This document shows, piece after piece, positions 1 to 9,409 of a stretch of DNA of 64,000 nucleotides; the stretch's first letter is position 1, and each line of letters opens with the position of its first letter. The notes under the pieces are model-generated. The model saw only the letters and a list, made by a program, of their open reading frames with translations. It had not been told where the DNA came from and made no database searches. The stretch lies in assembly GCA_049315325.1 (NCBI GenBank), contig JBMOKJ010000003.1, positions 271,760 through 335,759 on the forward strand. The letters are read 5' to 3'. The stretch is from CAXXIC01 sp049315325 (lineage in GTDB: Bacteria > Bacteroidota > Bacteroidia > Bacteroidales > UBA7332). Position numbers and translations under genes: made by a program.

Positions 1-2
1 CT

Positions 3-2024
3 TATGCGAGTTCAAACACAGCAGTCGCAACTATTGTAAATGGTAAAGTGCATGTAGTTGGTGCAGGTACCTCAACCATTACTGCATCACAAGGTGGAAA
101 TACGAACTATAATGCTGCGACTGATGTGTCACAAACACTCACAGTCACTACATCAGCACTTTATACATACAGTCCAACATCTGTTACGGTGACTTCTGGG
201 TCAACGAATAGCGGTACATACGCCAATCTGGCGAGCAACGATGCGTCGTATTTGAGAATAAATTCCACGACAAGTGGTACACGTACCCTCGATTGGTATG
301 GTAGTGTAACCATCAGTCAATCAGTTTCGTCGGTTGGTAAATTAATTGTGAATTATGATGGTCGTAGCCAATTTAGTAAAACACAGATTCTCTATCTGTA
401 CAATTTTACTACCTCGTCGTGGACACAAATAGATTCGAGAACGGTTTCAACTTCTGATGTGTCTATTACCTCCGAACAAACATCGCCAGCAAATTATATA
501 TCTTCAGGCGGTGTGATTCGATTACGGGTTTACACTAGCGGAGGAACACAAAATTACTCTTGTGCCGCAGACTTTATGCAGTTTACAATTCAAAATATAA
601 ATAAATCAGACCAAACCATTTCGTTTGCTTCGTTACCATCCAAAACGTTTGGCGATGTTGATTTTGCACCGGGAGCAACTGCGAGTTCTGGTTTATCAGT
701 TACTTATGCCAGTTCAAATACTGCTGTAGCAACGATTGTGAGCAATCAGATTCATATTGTAGGGGCTGGTACAACAATAATTACTGCTTCGCAACCGGGT
801 GATAGCTACACCAATGCTGCAACAGATGTAAGTCAATCGCTTACTGTGTCGAAGTTAAATCAGACTATCACATTTGGAGCATTGAGCTCAAAATATACTT
901 ATGATGCCGATTTCACTCCTGGTGCTACAAGCAATTCTTCGATGCCAATTTCGTATTCAAGTTCAAATCCTTTGGTAGCTACAATCGTAAGTAACCAAAT
1001 CCACATCGTTGGAAGTGGCACAACGACAATAACCGCTTCGCAAGCAGGCGACTCAAATACGAATGCAGCAACAGATGTTGCTCAAAATCTTACCGTTATA
1101 GGCGTGTTGTTAGACGAAACTTTCAACTATTCTGTTACAAACTTGGCTAATGAAGCTACTTGGACAACTGCAGGTACTCTGACAACTGGAACAGGGCGTA
1201 ATATTTTACTCCCAGCTCTAACGTATAGCGATGGGTCAAATTCGTATATCTTATCAGGAGTTGGCAAAACAATGAACGCTGATATTACATCGACCACAGA
1301 CTATAAATCGTATAAAAGTTTTGGCAATACGGTGTCTTCTGGCAGCATTTATCTGACTTTCATGTATAAAGCAGGGGTTTCGCAAAGTCAAACTGCGTCC
1401 GAGGTTTTTGGCTTAGCTACGGGAACTAGTGCTGGCGCGAAAGTGTGGGCAGGTAAGGGCACAATTTCTACAAGCAATTATAGATTTGGAACGACAAGAG
1501 GAAGCACGACCAGTGGAGATGTAAAATGGAGCACAACAGAATATTCAGATGCAAATGCTGTGATTTTGATTGTCTTGAAATACGATTTTGCGACATCAAC
1601 TTCTTCTATTTTCCTCAATCCGACACTTGGATCAAGTAATGAACCAACCGCTGATATTTCGGACAATACATCAGCCACAATTCGCACCTCGTTGAATAAT
1701 TTATGGTTAAGGAATACAGGATCTTCTAATGCAAAATACAATGTCGGTGGTGCACGAGTGTCCACTACTTGGGGGGATGCAGTAGCTAAAAATATTGCAA
1801 CAAAACTAGCGATTCAAACTTCTTCTACTTTAGTAACAAGTTATAGGAAAACCATTTTTGCCTCTGAAGTTGGGTCTATTCGCGTTTACAATTTACAAGG
1901 CACTCAACTATTACAAGCTGAAGGTGTAAACAGTGTGGAGACAAATTTGGCAACTGGATTCTACATTGTTCAATTCACAAATTCAGTTGGTGGAAAAGTA
2001 GTGCAGAAGATTGCAATTAGATAA
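3..2024 (+). CDS. Secreted multidomain Ig-like protein with T9SS tail (5' end outside window)
   Basis: The reading frame is already open at base 3, in the middle of a Big2-type Ig repeat (YASSNTAVATIV), so the N-terminus lies upstream. Order seen: end of one Ig repeat; a beta-sandwich of about 150 residues; two more Ig repeats that each start with Q-T-I-(S/T)-F and contain ASSN..VATIVSNQIHIVG; a concanavalin-like module of about 220 residues starting LLDETFNY; and a C-terminal sorting domain with KTIFASEVG, VYNLQG and a final KIAIR. The concanavalin-like module recurs in the proteins at 6897 and 9410. Sorting domains of this kind direct export through the T9SS. No catalytic motif is visible, so a substrate-binding or adhesive role is likely, but a catalytic domain could lie in the missing part. 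Confidence 0.85.
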   Translation, partial: YASSNTAVATIVNGKVHVVGAGTSTITASQGGNTNYNAATDVSQTLTVTTSALYTYSPTSVTVTSGSTNSGTYANLASNDASYLRINSTTSGTRTLDWYGSVTISQSVSSVGKLIVNYDGRSQFSKTQILYLYNFTTSSWTQIDSRTVSTSDVSITSEQTSPANYISSGGVIRLRVYTSGGTQNYSCAADFMQFTIQNINKSDQTISFASLPSKTFGDVDFAPGATASSGLSVTYASSNTAVATIVSNQIHIVGAGTTIITASQPGDSYTNAATDVSQSLTVSKLNQTITFGALSSKYTYDADFTPGATSNSSMPISYSSSNPLVATIVSNQIHIVGSGTTTITASQAGDSNTNAATDVAQNLTVIGVLLDETFNYSVTNLANEATWTTAGTLTTGTGRNILLPALTYSDGSNSYILSGVGKTMNADITSTTDYKSYKSFGNTVSSGSIYLTFMYKAGVSQSQTASEVFGLATGTSAGAKVWAGKGTISTSNYRFGTTRGSTTSGDVKWSTTEYSDANAVILIVLKYDFATSTSSIFLNPTLGSSNEPTADISDNTSATIRTSLNNLWLRNTGSSNAKYNVGGARVSTTWGDAVAKNIATKLAIQTSSTLVTSYRKTIFASEVGSIRVYNLQGTQLLQAEGVNSVETNLATGFYIVQFTNSVGGKVVQKIAIR

Positions 2025-2035
2025 TAATACATTTC

Positions 2036-2065
2036 TCTCCAACTTTTTATTCGATGAGTTGGAGA
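2036..2065 (+). terminator. Inverted repeat after the first gene, possible terminator
   Basis: TCTCCAAC at 2036-2043 pairs perfectly with GTTGGAGA at 2058-2065, 12 bases after the stop codon. The following bases (TATTATTGG) contain no clean U-run, so termination efficiency is doubtful. Confidence 0.4.
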
Positions 2066-2082
2066 TATTATTGGCTTTAATT

Positions 2083-2180
2083 CATGAAACGAGCACGATA
2101 AATAAATATTGACAAACAAGGAGATGTTTATTTGCGAGTTCCATCTGGCAATTAAAATCAAAATTATTAACAGATGAAAA
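2083..2180 (+). repeat. Leader repeat, copy A
   Basis: This 98-bp stretch runs into the start codon of the gene at 2174 and has a close copy at 25402-25519 that runs into the start codon of the cupin gene. By eye the aligned parts differ at only a handful of bases, apart from one gap of about 20 bp. Shared blocks include ATGAAACGAGCAC and GCGAGTTCCATCTG. The short frame starting at ATGAAACG closes after five codons here and after fourteen in copy B, so it is not a conserved peptide. Confidence 0.75.
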
Positions 2181-4072
2181 ACATACTCTCAAAATCCATG
2201 CTTTTGTGGTGCAAATCAATTTGCCTTAATCGAATATTGTTTTGCGGCTTTGTGTTGATTTTTTATTTTCTCGTCCCCAATGTTGCGCTTTCTCAAGTGC
2301 TTCTCAATGCCGATGGACCGGGTAATACGTACGAGCTCATCAACAGTAAATTGGCTCCCGGAGCAGAAGCTGTGGAAAATCCAGAATGTGTACATCCCGA
2401 GTTTGGAAGACATATCGCTGAGGTTTGGGATGCGGATTTAAACCAATATGTTTTCGAATTCTACAGTCATGTGAGACCCGATAACGATCGCTGCATCAAC
2501 TTCGACCGTCAACGTGTAGAGATAAAAACCTACGATCCTTCCCCGGATAGTCTGAAAGGCACGCGCCGCGAAACGATTCAATATAAATGGAAATTCAAAA
2601 TTCCTACGGGATTTCAGCCATCTTCGAGTTTTACCCATATTCATCAGATTAAAGCCGTTGGAGGTGATGAAGATGCGCCAGTTTTTACACTCACCGTTCG
2701 AAAAGCATCACCCAACAGAATTGAGTTGATACACAACAATACGACCAAACTGGCAACCGTCAATTTGTCGCTATTCGAAAATACGTGGGTGGAAGCTACC
2801 GAAACAGTTATGGTTGATAGTTTGCACGGGTCTTATTCGATGATCATCAAGAAGGTAAGTGATGGAACAACCATCCTCAGCTACAGCAACGCTAATTTGA
2901 TGACCATCAGATACAACAACAACTTTATTCGCCCAAAATGGGGGATTTATCGCAGTTTGTTAGACTCAACTTCTCTTAGAGATGACGCCATTCGTTTCAA
3001 TAGCTTTTCAATCTACGAAGTGCCTGGCCCTAAGCCGCAAGACATCAGTTTCCCTTCGTTACCAATTCAAGCAGTTGGCAATCAAGATTTTTCTCCAGGA
3101 GCATGGGCTGATTCAGATTTGCCTGTCTCGTATGCGAGCTCAAACCCATCTGTTGCAACAATTGTGAACAATATGGTGCATATTGTAGGTCTTGGTACTT
3201 CGATTATCACAGCTTCGCAGAAGGGTGATGCCAATTTTCAACGAGCAGATGATGTTACGCAACTTTTGCTTGTTTCGAATTACAATCTTACGCTCAATCC
3301 AGTTGCGGATGCCTATATTCATGGCGCAAATCCGACCACGAACTACGGAGTTCTGCCAGTTTTGCAAATAAAAGAGAACGGTACACCTTCTTTTACTAGA
3401 AAATCATTTCTGAAATTCGATTTGACAGGGGCGGGTTTTGAATCCATTTTCGGAGCGAAAATTAGACTTTTTAGCACTGGTCATACAGCAGGATTATCTT
3501 CACCTATCTCCATTGCCGCATGCAATGACAACTGGACTGAATCGGAAATTACCTACACCAATGTGCCATCAATAGGGAGCATATTAAGCACAACAAAGGT
3601 GGAGACCGACTCAATCTACTACGAATGGGACGTAACGCCTTATGTTGTTTCTTGCTTAGGCAAATCCACACCGGTGTCTCTTGTTATTTACAATAGTTCG
3701 CCGTCGAATAACTTGACAAAATTCAACAGCCGAGAGGCCCTTTCAAATCTACCTGAATTGGTGATTTCGGGTGTCTCTTCCGAATCTTCACTTTCGGAGA
3801 TTTCATCAGCTAAAAATCGGCTAATTGTTTCGCCAAATCCTGCTTCAAATCAGGTTAAACTTGATTATACCGTTTCCAAGGATGCTGTTATTCGGGCAGT
3901 CATTTGTCAATCGAACGGTCAGATAGTAAAATCTATCATTGAGAATGAACTTCAAACGGAAGGATTTCATCGTAAATCTTTTCGCGTTTCAGATTTGCAG
4001 AATGGAATCTACTTTATCCGTTTTTCGTCTGATAATTTCAGTAAAGCAGTAAAATTGATTATTTATAGATAG
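2174..4072 (+). CDS. Secreted jelly-roll polysaccharide lyase with Ig, CBM96/DNRLRE and T9SS domains
   Basis: A long hydrophobic N-terminus (about residues 18-40) acts as signal peptide. Residues about 45-285 form a beta-jelly-roll region with FDRQRVEIKTYD and FTHIHQIKA, which resembles the heparinase I/PL20-type polysaccharide lyase fold (PF14099-like); R/E and QI-type motifs of this kind line the cleft in that fold. Next come one Big2 Ig repeat (about 290-375) and a DNRLRE/CBM96-type module (about 377-545, with DAYIHG, NYG and RKSFLKFDL), a family known for binding alginate. A T9SS sorting domain ends the protein. PL20 enzymes cut glucuronan, so either alginate or glucuronan is a plausible substrate. 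The exact PL family is inferred from motifs only. Confidence 0.7.
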   Translation: MKNILSKSMLLWCKSICLNRILFCGFVLIFYFLVPNVALSQVLLNADGPGNTYELINSKLAPGAEAVENPECVHPEFGRHIAEVWDADLNQYVFEFYSHVRPDNDRCINFDRQRVEIKTYDPSPDSLKGTRRETIQYKWKFKIPTGFQPSSSFTHIHQIKAVGGDEDAPVFTLTVRKASPNRIELIHNNTTKLATVNLSLFENTWVEATETVMVDSLHGSYSMIIKKVSDGTTILSYSNANLMTIRYNNNFIRPKWGIYRSLLDSTSLRDDAIRFNSFSIYEVPGPKPQDISFPSLPIQAVGNQDFSPGAWADSDLPVSYASSNPSVATIVNNMVHIVGLGTSIITASQKGDANFQRADDVTQLLLVSNYNLTLNPVADAYIHGANPTTNYGVLPVLQIKENGTPSFTRKSFLKFDLTGAGFESIFGAKIRLFSTGHTAGLSSPISIAACNDNWTESEITYTNVPSIGSILSTTKVETDSIYYEWDVTPYVVSCLGKSTPVSLVIYNSSPSNNLTKFNSREALSNLPELVISGVSSESSLSEISSAKNRLIVSPNPASNQVKLDYTVSKDAVIRAVICQSNGQIVKSIIENELQTEGFHRKSFRVSDLQNGIYFIRFSSDNFSKAVKLIIYR

Positions 4073-4093
4073 ACCTAAATATACCAAAACTCT

Positions 4094-6562
4094 ATGAAAA
4101 CTTACATCAAATTAACCCTATTCGTTCTGAGCTTTTTCTTTATCCAATTGACTTTTGCACAACAAAAAACAAGTGTTCGACTCAATGAAAATTGGAAATT
4201 CTTGAAAAGTGACCTTGGTGGAATATGGGAAGCCGTTCGACCAGTGAAAGATGGCAATCCCGAAAGTGTTCCTTTGTGGGAAAAAGTGTCGTTGCCACAC
4301 TGTTTCAATGCAAGTGATGCAGTAGATCCCGATGTGAATTATTACCAAGGGCCAGGTTGGTACACAAACCAGATTGAGGTAAACAATCCATACAAAGAAG
4401 GTCGTACTATTCTGCATTTCGAAGGTGCGGGACAAAAGACAGATGTCTACGTTTATATGACCAAAGTCGGCTCACACGTTGGGGGTTACGACGAATGGAG
4501 TGTCGATATTACGGATGCAATCAAGGAATTCCAGAAGAATAAAAAAATAGCAGATAGCTACAAAGGCAAGATTCCAGTAGAAATTCGTTGCGACAACTCA
4601 CGCGATTTAGAGATGATGCCTTCTAGCCTTTCTGATTTTAATGTTTACGGTGGAATTTATCGCTATCTAAACTTGGTTTATCAACCGGCTTTGTCAATCA
4701 ACCGAGTGCACCTCTATCCGAATGTCGATGCCAAGGGTGTGTTGGGTAAATTGAACGTCGGGGTTACTATTGACAATAAATCGACTCTTCCAAAGGGCAA
4801 ATTGAAAATCGAACTTTTTGATCCAAAAGGGAAATCGGTACTCGTAAAAGAGCAAGATGTAGAAAGTTTCGATGGTGAAGAATCGCTACTTTCGACCACC
4901 ATCAAAAAACCAAAATTGTGGTCGCCTTCGCAGCCTAATCTCTACAGTTGTAAAGTGACCATCAATTCCGAAGCTGGAGAACAAACAATTACTGAAAATT
5001 TTGGCTTTCGAAATTTTCAGTTTCTCGAAAAAGGGCCATTTATGCTCAACGGTTCTCGCCTGTTAATTCGTGGTACACATCGCCACGAAGACCATGCAGG
5101 GGTTGGTGCTGCTATGACTGAGGCACAAATTCGTCAGGAAATGCAATTGATGAAAGATATGGGAGTCAACTTTATCCGTTTGGGACATTACCAACAATCA
5201 CGTATTGTACTGGATTTGTGTGATAGCTTGGGGATTCTCGTATGGGAAGAAATTCCTTGGTGCAGAGGTGGATTAGGAGGAAAAATTTATCAAGAACAAG
5301 GGAAGCGGATGATGAGAAACATGATTACACAGCACAGCAATCATCCCGCAATCATTCTTTGGGGATTGGGTAACGAAAACGACTGGGCTGGCGATTTTCC
5401 TGAGTTTGACAAAAAGAAGATTCAAACCTACATGTCGGATCTTAACGTGATTGCTCATCAAATGGATTCTACCCGATTGACCTCCATTCGTCGCTGCGAT
5501 TTTTGCAAAGATATCCCCGATGTTTACTCGCCTTCCATTTGGGCAGGATGGTATCGCGGTATTTATACCGAATACAAAGAGATGACCGAAAAAGAGATTA
5601 GTGGAGTTTCTCGTTTCTTCCATGCTGAGTGGGGGGGAGATAGCCATGCTCGTAGACATTCTGAAACGCCAGATAAAGGATTGCAAGGTATAAAAACTGG
5701 ACAAGGCGTAGATGAACGAGCAGGCGATGCTTCGCTTATTGGCGGTTCAGCCCGTGCATCGAAAGACGGCGATTGGAGCGAATCGTATATATGTAACTTG
5801 TTCGATTGGCACCTTAAAGAACAAGAAACTATGCCAAATTTGACTGGCTCAGCTGCTTGGGTGTTCAAAGATTTCTCAACACCAGTTCGACCTGATAATC
5901 CGATTCCATACATGAATCAAAAGGGAGTTGTGGAACGTGATTTTACGAAAAAAGAAGCTTATTACGTTTTTCAATCGTATTGGACAGACAAACCGATGGT
6001 GCATATCTACGGACACAGTTGGCCAGTGCGTTGGGGCAATGCAGGTGAAGAGAAAATGGTGAAAGTCTATTCCAATTGTGAGGAAGCAGAACTATTTTTA
6101 AACGGTAAAAGTCAAGGTGTAAAGAAACGAAATAGCCAAGATTTTCCTGCTGCTGGTTTACGGTGGAACGTCACTTATTTGAGTGGAGCTAATCAACTGA
6201 AAGTGATAGCTCGCAAGGGAAAAACAACAGTCACAGACGAAATCGTTCAAAACTACCAAACTGAGAAATGGGGAAAGCCTGCGCAAATGACATTGACCAA
6301 AATTGCACAACAAGGCGATACAGCGACTATCGAAGTTAAACTGTTGGATGCCAATAAAGTCTTGTGCCTGGATGCCAAAAATGTAGTCACTTTCGGATTA
6401 ATTGGAGATGGAAAATTGATTGAGAATCTGGGTACATCATCAGGATCGAGAGTGGTAGAAGTACAAAATGGCCGTGCAATTATTCGTGTGAGATTGAATG
6501 GAGGTAAAAGTATAGCAAGTGTGAAATGTAATATGATTCCTACTGTGTTTTGTGATTTGTGA
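4094..6562 (+). CDS. Glycoside hydrolase family 2 protein
   Basis: Signal peptide MKTYIKLTLFVLSFFFIQL..FAQ. The GH2 order is present: sugar-binding jelly roll (RLNENWKF, PHCFNA, GPGWY), an Ig-like domain, and a TIM barrel. The acid/base is visible as Glu428 in GLGNENDW and the nucleophile as Glu512 in HAEWGG, with FIRLGHY between. It starts 21 bp after the upstream lyase and is probably co-transcribed with it. GH2 covers beta-galactosidase, beta-glucuronidase and beta-mannosidase; the substrate cannot be read here. In a polyuronate locus a beta-glucuronidase-like activity on side groups or oligomers would fit. There is no T9SS tail, so it is probably periplasmic. Confidence 0.88.
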   Translation: MKTYIKLTLFVLSFFFIQLTFAQQKTSVRLNENWKFLKSDLGGIWEAVRPVKDGNPESVPLWEKVSLPHCFNASDAVDPDVNYYQGPGWYTNQIEVNNPYKEGRTILHFEGAGQKTDVYVYMTKVGSHVGGYDEWSVDITDAIKEFQKNKKIADSYKGKIPVEIRCDNSRDLEMMPSSLSDFNVYGGIYRYLNLVYQPALSINRVHLYPNVDAKGVLGKLNVGVTIDNKSTLPKGKLKIELFDPKGKSVLVKEQDVESFDGEESLLSTTIKKPKLWSPSQPNLYSCKVTINSEAGEQTITENFGFRNFQFLEKGPFMLNGSRLLIRGTHRHEDHAGVGAAMTEAQIRQEMQLMKDMGVNFIRLGHYQQSRIVLDLCDSLGILVWEEIPWCRGGLGGKIYQEQGKRMMRNMITQHSNHPAIILWGLGNENDWAGDFPEFDKKKIQTYMSDLNVIAHQMDSTRLTSIRRCDFCKDIPDVYSPSIWAGWYRGIYTEYKEMTEKEISGVSRFFHAEWGGDSHARRHSETPDKGLQGIKTGQGVDERAGDASLIGGSARASKDGDWSESYICNLFDWHLKEQETMPNLTGSAAWVFKDFSTPVRPDNPIPYMNQKGVVERDFTKKEAYYVFQSYWTDKPMVHIYGHSWPVRWGNAGEEKMVKVYSNCEEAELFLNGKSQGVKKRNSQDFPAAGLRWNVTYLSGANQLKVIARKGKTTVTDEIVQNYQTEKWGKPAQMTLTKIAQQGDTATIEVKLLDANKVLCLDAKNVVTFGLIGDGKLIENLGTSSGSRVVEVQNGRAIIRVRLNGGKSIASVKCNMIPTVFCDL

Positions 6563-6756
6563 AATTTATGTTAGTTGGCAAATTTTGGGTAACGAATTTG
6601 AAAAGAAATTTGATGAAGTCTCGCTTTGTGGTTGTGACTTTTCATCTGATTATTTATTCTATTTTGCTTCAATTTATTTTAAGTTTAACCATCATTTTCT
6701 TTGAATAATAAAGTCTCTGATTTCTAAAATGAAGATTTTGTATTTTATACCCTATT

Positions 6757-6768
6757 TTGGTATACCAA
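6757..6768. promoter_or_regulatory. Upstream operator TTGGTATACCAA
   Basis: A perfect 12-bp palindrome, 84 bp (start to start) before the promoter operator at 6841. The sequence TATGTTATACA begins 15 bp from its first base, as it does after the copy at 15004. Confidence 0.65.
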
Positions 6769-6812
6769 TTATATGTTATACAGCAGTTTTTTAAAAAAAA
6801 TGTTATAAATAT

Positions 6813-6843
6813 TTTGTGCATCTGATAACATACATTAATTTTG
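6813..6843 (+). promoter_or_regulatory. Bacteroidota-type promoter, TTTG-N19-TAATTTTG
   Basis: The -33 element TTTG is at 6813-6816 and the -7 element TAATTTTG (consensus TAnnTTTG) at 6836-6843, with the exact 19-bp spacing known for the primary sigma factor of Bacteroides. The last bases of the -7 element are also the first bases of the operator at 6841, so a bound repressor would block polymerase. Confidence 0.75.
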
Positions 6844-6852
6844 GTTGACCAA
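6841..6852. promoter_or_regulatory. Promoter operator TTGGTTGACCAA
   Basis: A near-perfect palindrome of the form TTGGTnnACCAA, overlapping the -7 element and ending 44 bp before the start codon at 6897. Confidence 0.7.
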
Positions 6853-6896
6853 AATAAATTCATCTGAATCACGAATAAACACTTAAATAAATTATT

Positions 6897-9239
6897 ATGA
6901 AAAAACTAGCCTTTTTATTTGCTTTTTCCTGTTTCGCTCTCTTGAGTAAAGCTCAGGTAATATATGACGAAACATTCGATTATCTAGGTAGTAGTCTAAC
7001 TACTGAATCAAGTTGGACAAATACCTTAGCTGCCAATGGTGCAGCAATTGGTACAATTGGTAATCTCTCTTCAGATCCGCTATCTTATGGAGATGCGAAC
7101 GGAATGTATGCATTATCTGGACTTGGGAAATTGGTAACAAGTGACTACACATCTGGTGGAACGGATTTTAAGGTTGTGAAAACAATACCTGCAAAATCAT
7201 CTGGTGTAATCTACCTTTCATTATTGTTTAAGCCAGGAGTAGCTCAAAATCAAGCAAACTCTGAAATTATGGGGCTTTCGATTGCAGGAAGCAATGGACC
7301 TAAAGTATTAATTGGTAAAGGTGTTAGCACAGTTACAAACTTTCGTTTTGCAACCACTCGGGCAAGCTCATCATCTGTAGATTATAAATTTGCAGCTACA
7401 GAATATTCAGATATTAATCAAACATTCCTACTGGTAGTAAAATACGATTGGACTGCAAAAACAGCCTCTTTGTTTGTAAATCCTGTTATTGGATCAGCAT
7501 CAGAACCCACACCTGATGTGATTGATAATACGAGTGCGAAAGATGTCGCAGCTGCGATTGATGGAATTCGTTTCCGTACTAACGGTAGTAGTGCTGCCAA
7601 ATTTCAAGTAAGTGGTGTTCGTGTTTCTGGTTCTTGGGCAGCAGCTGTCGGTAAGCAAGTAGCTGAATTACCAAGTCCGGTGGCTTCTGCCGCTACTAAT
7701 GTGTCTAACAGCAGCTTTACGGCTAATTGGTCTCCAGTTGCGAATGCTCTTGGTTACAGTGTTGCAATATATTCTAACAGTGTATTGGTAAAAACAATTA
7801 GTGTTGATGGTCAAAGTGCAAGCAGTGTTTCCGTTACAGGACTTAGCTCCAACTTGACTTACACATATAAAGTAACAGCAATTGCTGACAAATTAACGTT
7901 TGCAAATTCGCAATTGGGAAATGCATCACCTGATGTAACAACATTAGGTTTGTCTGTACCTTCAATTAGTGCAGCGTCAGCTATTTCGACTTCAGGCTTT
8001 ACTGTGAATTGGGGTGCGGTCTCAGGTGCAACAGGGTATGATGTTGTGCTTACATTGAATACATCTTTAGTGAAAACCATCACTGTGGGAGCTGGTGCTA
8101 CAAGTGCTCCAATTGCTGACCTGCAGATGGGTACAGGCTACAAAGTGCATGTTGTTGCAAAAGGAAATGGATCAACAATCTTGGATTCTACACCTTCAGA
8201 AACAATCATTTGCACAACTGAATCAACTGCTGTGGCATCAATTTTGACAGATTTTGGTGTTGCTGCAATTTGGGGAGCTCCAGTGCCTTCTCCAAGTACA
8301 AATTTGCCACTTAACGGCAATTACCCAACTTGGAAAGTAAATGGATTCTCATTCGAAAAAGCTCTTTTCTACGCCGGAACTAACGAAGGTCCTTATGGAG
8401 AGTTGCATTCTAATGTGATAAGTTTTGATAAATTGCTCACAGCTGCTGTTGTTTTTCCTGCCGTAAGCACAGTTGGTCAAATTGAGTTTCACGTATTCTC
8501 AGGTTCTGACGCAAAATCTATAGCCTTAGAAGAATTAGGTGTTGATGGCGTGACATGGACACCAGTAGGGGCAAGCCCTTACACGACTACAAAAGTTGAA
8601 TCGGTTGTAGTTGAGAATATTTCACGCTCAACACCGACGGTTTTCCGTTTGCGTAACAATGCAACAAGTTCGATGAATGTTTCTCAGATAATCGTTCGTC
8701 CGACTTTACCTTCTTCAACTGCTCTTACCTCACCGATAATCGGCGCTGCAACAAATATTATTCCTGGTGGATTTACCGCAAATTGGACTCCAGTAGACAA
8801 TGCTTCAGGTTATTTCGTGTCAGTGTTTAACTACAGTAAAGCTTTGTATAAAAACTTCAGTGTAACTGGTCAATCGGTAAACAGTTTAAATGTTTCGGGA
8901 TTAGATTCTGCTTCAGTATGTTCTTATAAAGTTGTGGCTGTTGGTGATGGTGTCACCCATACAAATTCTCTTCTTTCTGCGGCTTCTCCAACTTTTAAAC
9001 TTGAAGCAGATCCAGCGGGTATAAATAGCGCTGTTGTTTCTCGATACATCAACGTGGTAGGAAAAACAATTTTTGCTTCAGAAGTTGGAAATTTTGAAAT
9101 CTACACTATTCAAGGTGCTAAGATCTACAATTTGCAAGACGTTAGATTTGTGAATACGAATTTGGCCAAAGGCATCTATATCGTGAGGTTTACCAATAGT
9201 TCAGGTTTACCTTTAACTCAAAAAGTAATCATAAGATAA
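6897..9239 (+). CDS. Secreted FN3-repeat protein with concanavalin-like module and T9SS tail
   Basis: Signal peptide MKKLAFLFAFSCFALLSKAQ. A concanavalin-like module (about residues 21-255) begins VIYDETFDY and resembles modules in the first protein and the one at 9410. FN3 repeats (about 260-350, 355-445 and 610-700) each have S/G-FTANW or FTVNW and Y-x-Y-KV. A recurrent module of about 150 residues (about 450-605, with LTDFG, GELHSN, VGQIEFH, VFRLRNN) is shared with four other proteins of the locus. The T9SS tail has KTIFASEVGNFEIY and ends KVIIR. No catalytic residues are recognisable, so carbohydrate binding at the cell surface is the best guess. Two operators control its promoter. Confidence 0.85.
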   Translation: MKKLAFLFAFSCFALLSKAQVIYDETFDYLGSSLTTESSWTNTLAANGAAIGTIGNLSSDPLSYGDANGMYALSGLGKLVTSDYTSGGTDFKVVKTIPAKSSGVIYLSLLFKPGVAQNQANSEIMGLSIAGSNGPKVLIGKGVSTVTNFRFATTRASSSSVDYKFAATEYSDINQTFLLVVKYDWTAKTASLFVNPVIGSASEPTPDVIDNTSAKDVAAAIDGIRFRTNGSSAAKFQVSGVRVSGSWAAAVGKQVAELPSPVASAATNVSNSSFTANWSPVANALGYSVAIYSNSVLVKTISVDGQSASSVSVTGLSSNLTYTYKVTAIADKLTFANSQLGNASPDVTTLGLSVPSISAASAISTSGFTVNWGAVSGATGYDVVLTLNTSLVKTITVGAGATSAPIADLQMGTGYKVHVVAKGNGSTILDSTPSETIICTTESTAVASILTDFGVAAIWGAPVPSPSTNLPLNGNYPTWKVNGFSFEKALFYAGTNEGPYGELHSNVISFDKLLTAAVVFPAVSTVGQIEFHVFSGSDAKSIALEELGVDGVTWTPVGASPYTTTKVESVVVENISRSTPTVFRLRNNATSSMNVSQIIVRPTLPSSTALTSPIIGAATNIIPGGFTANWTPVDNASGYFVSVFNYSKALYKNFSVTGQSVNSLNVSGLDSASVCSYKVVAVGDGVTHTNSLLSAASPTFKLEADPAGINSAVVSRYINVVGKTIFASEVGNFEIYTIQGAKIYNLQDVRFVNTNLAKGIYIVRFTNSSGLPLTQKVIIR

Positions 9240-9248
9240 AGTGTGTGT

Positions 9249-9292
9249 AAATAGTTCGGCGTAGATTGTGTGGTCTTGCCGAACTATTTTTT
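9249..9292 (+). terminator. Rho-independent terminator
   Basis: AAATAGTTCGGC at 9249-9260 pairs with GCCGAACTATTT at 9278-9289 and runs into a T6 tract. It lies 10 bp after the stop codon at 9239. Confidence 0.85.
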
Positions 9293-9409
9293 GATCAATT
9301 TTGTGTGCGAACACAAGGTTGTTTAGGGACGCCTTTATTCTTTAAAAACGAAAAACACTAATTAAATAATACACTAAAAACTAAATTCACTAACTAAAAC
9401 TTAACAAAA

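Larger units (their letters stand above)
6563..6896 (+). other. 334-bp regulatory intergenic region with two operators and a promoter
   Basis: No credible gene lies here; the only frame on the minus strand is AT-rich and covers the promoter. The stretch holds two TTGGTnnACCAA palindromes 84 bp apart and a TTTG-N19-TAATTTTG promoter for the gene at 6897. The block between the palindromes resembles the corresponding block upstream of 15164. Confidence 0.8.

Noticed and set aside
5273..5913. Long minus-strand frames opposite the GH2 gene, and similar ones opposite the STAND genes
   Set aside because: They are mirror frames of strongly conserved coding sequence with no domain of their own.
6669..6872. 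Minus-strand frame of 67 residues upstream of 6897
   Set aside because: It lies across the promoter and both operators and is an AT-rich chance frame.
9300..9316. TTGTGT..ACACAA palindrome upstream of 9410 as a further operator
   Set aside because: It does not match TTGGTnnACCAA and occurs only once; there is no support for linking it to the regulon.
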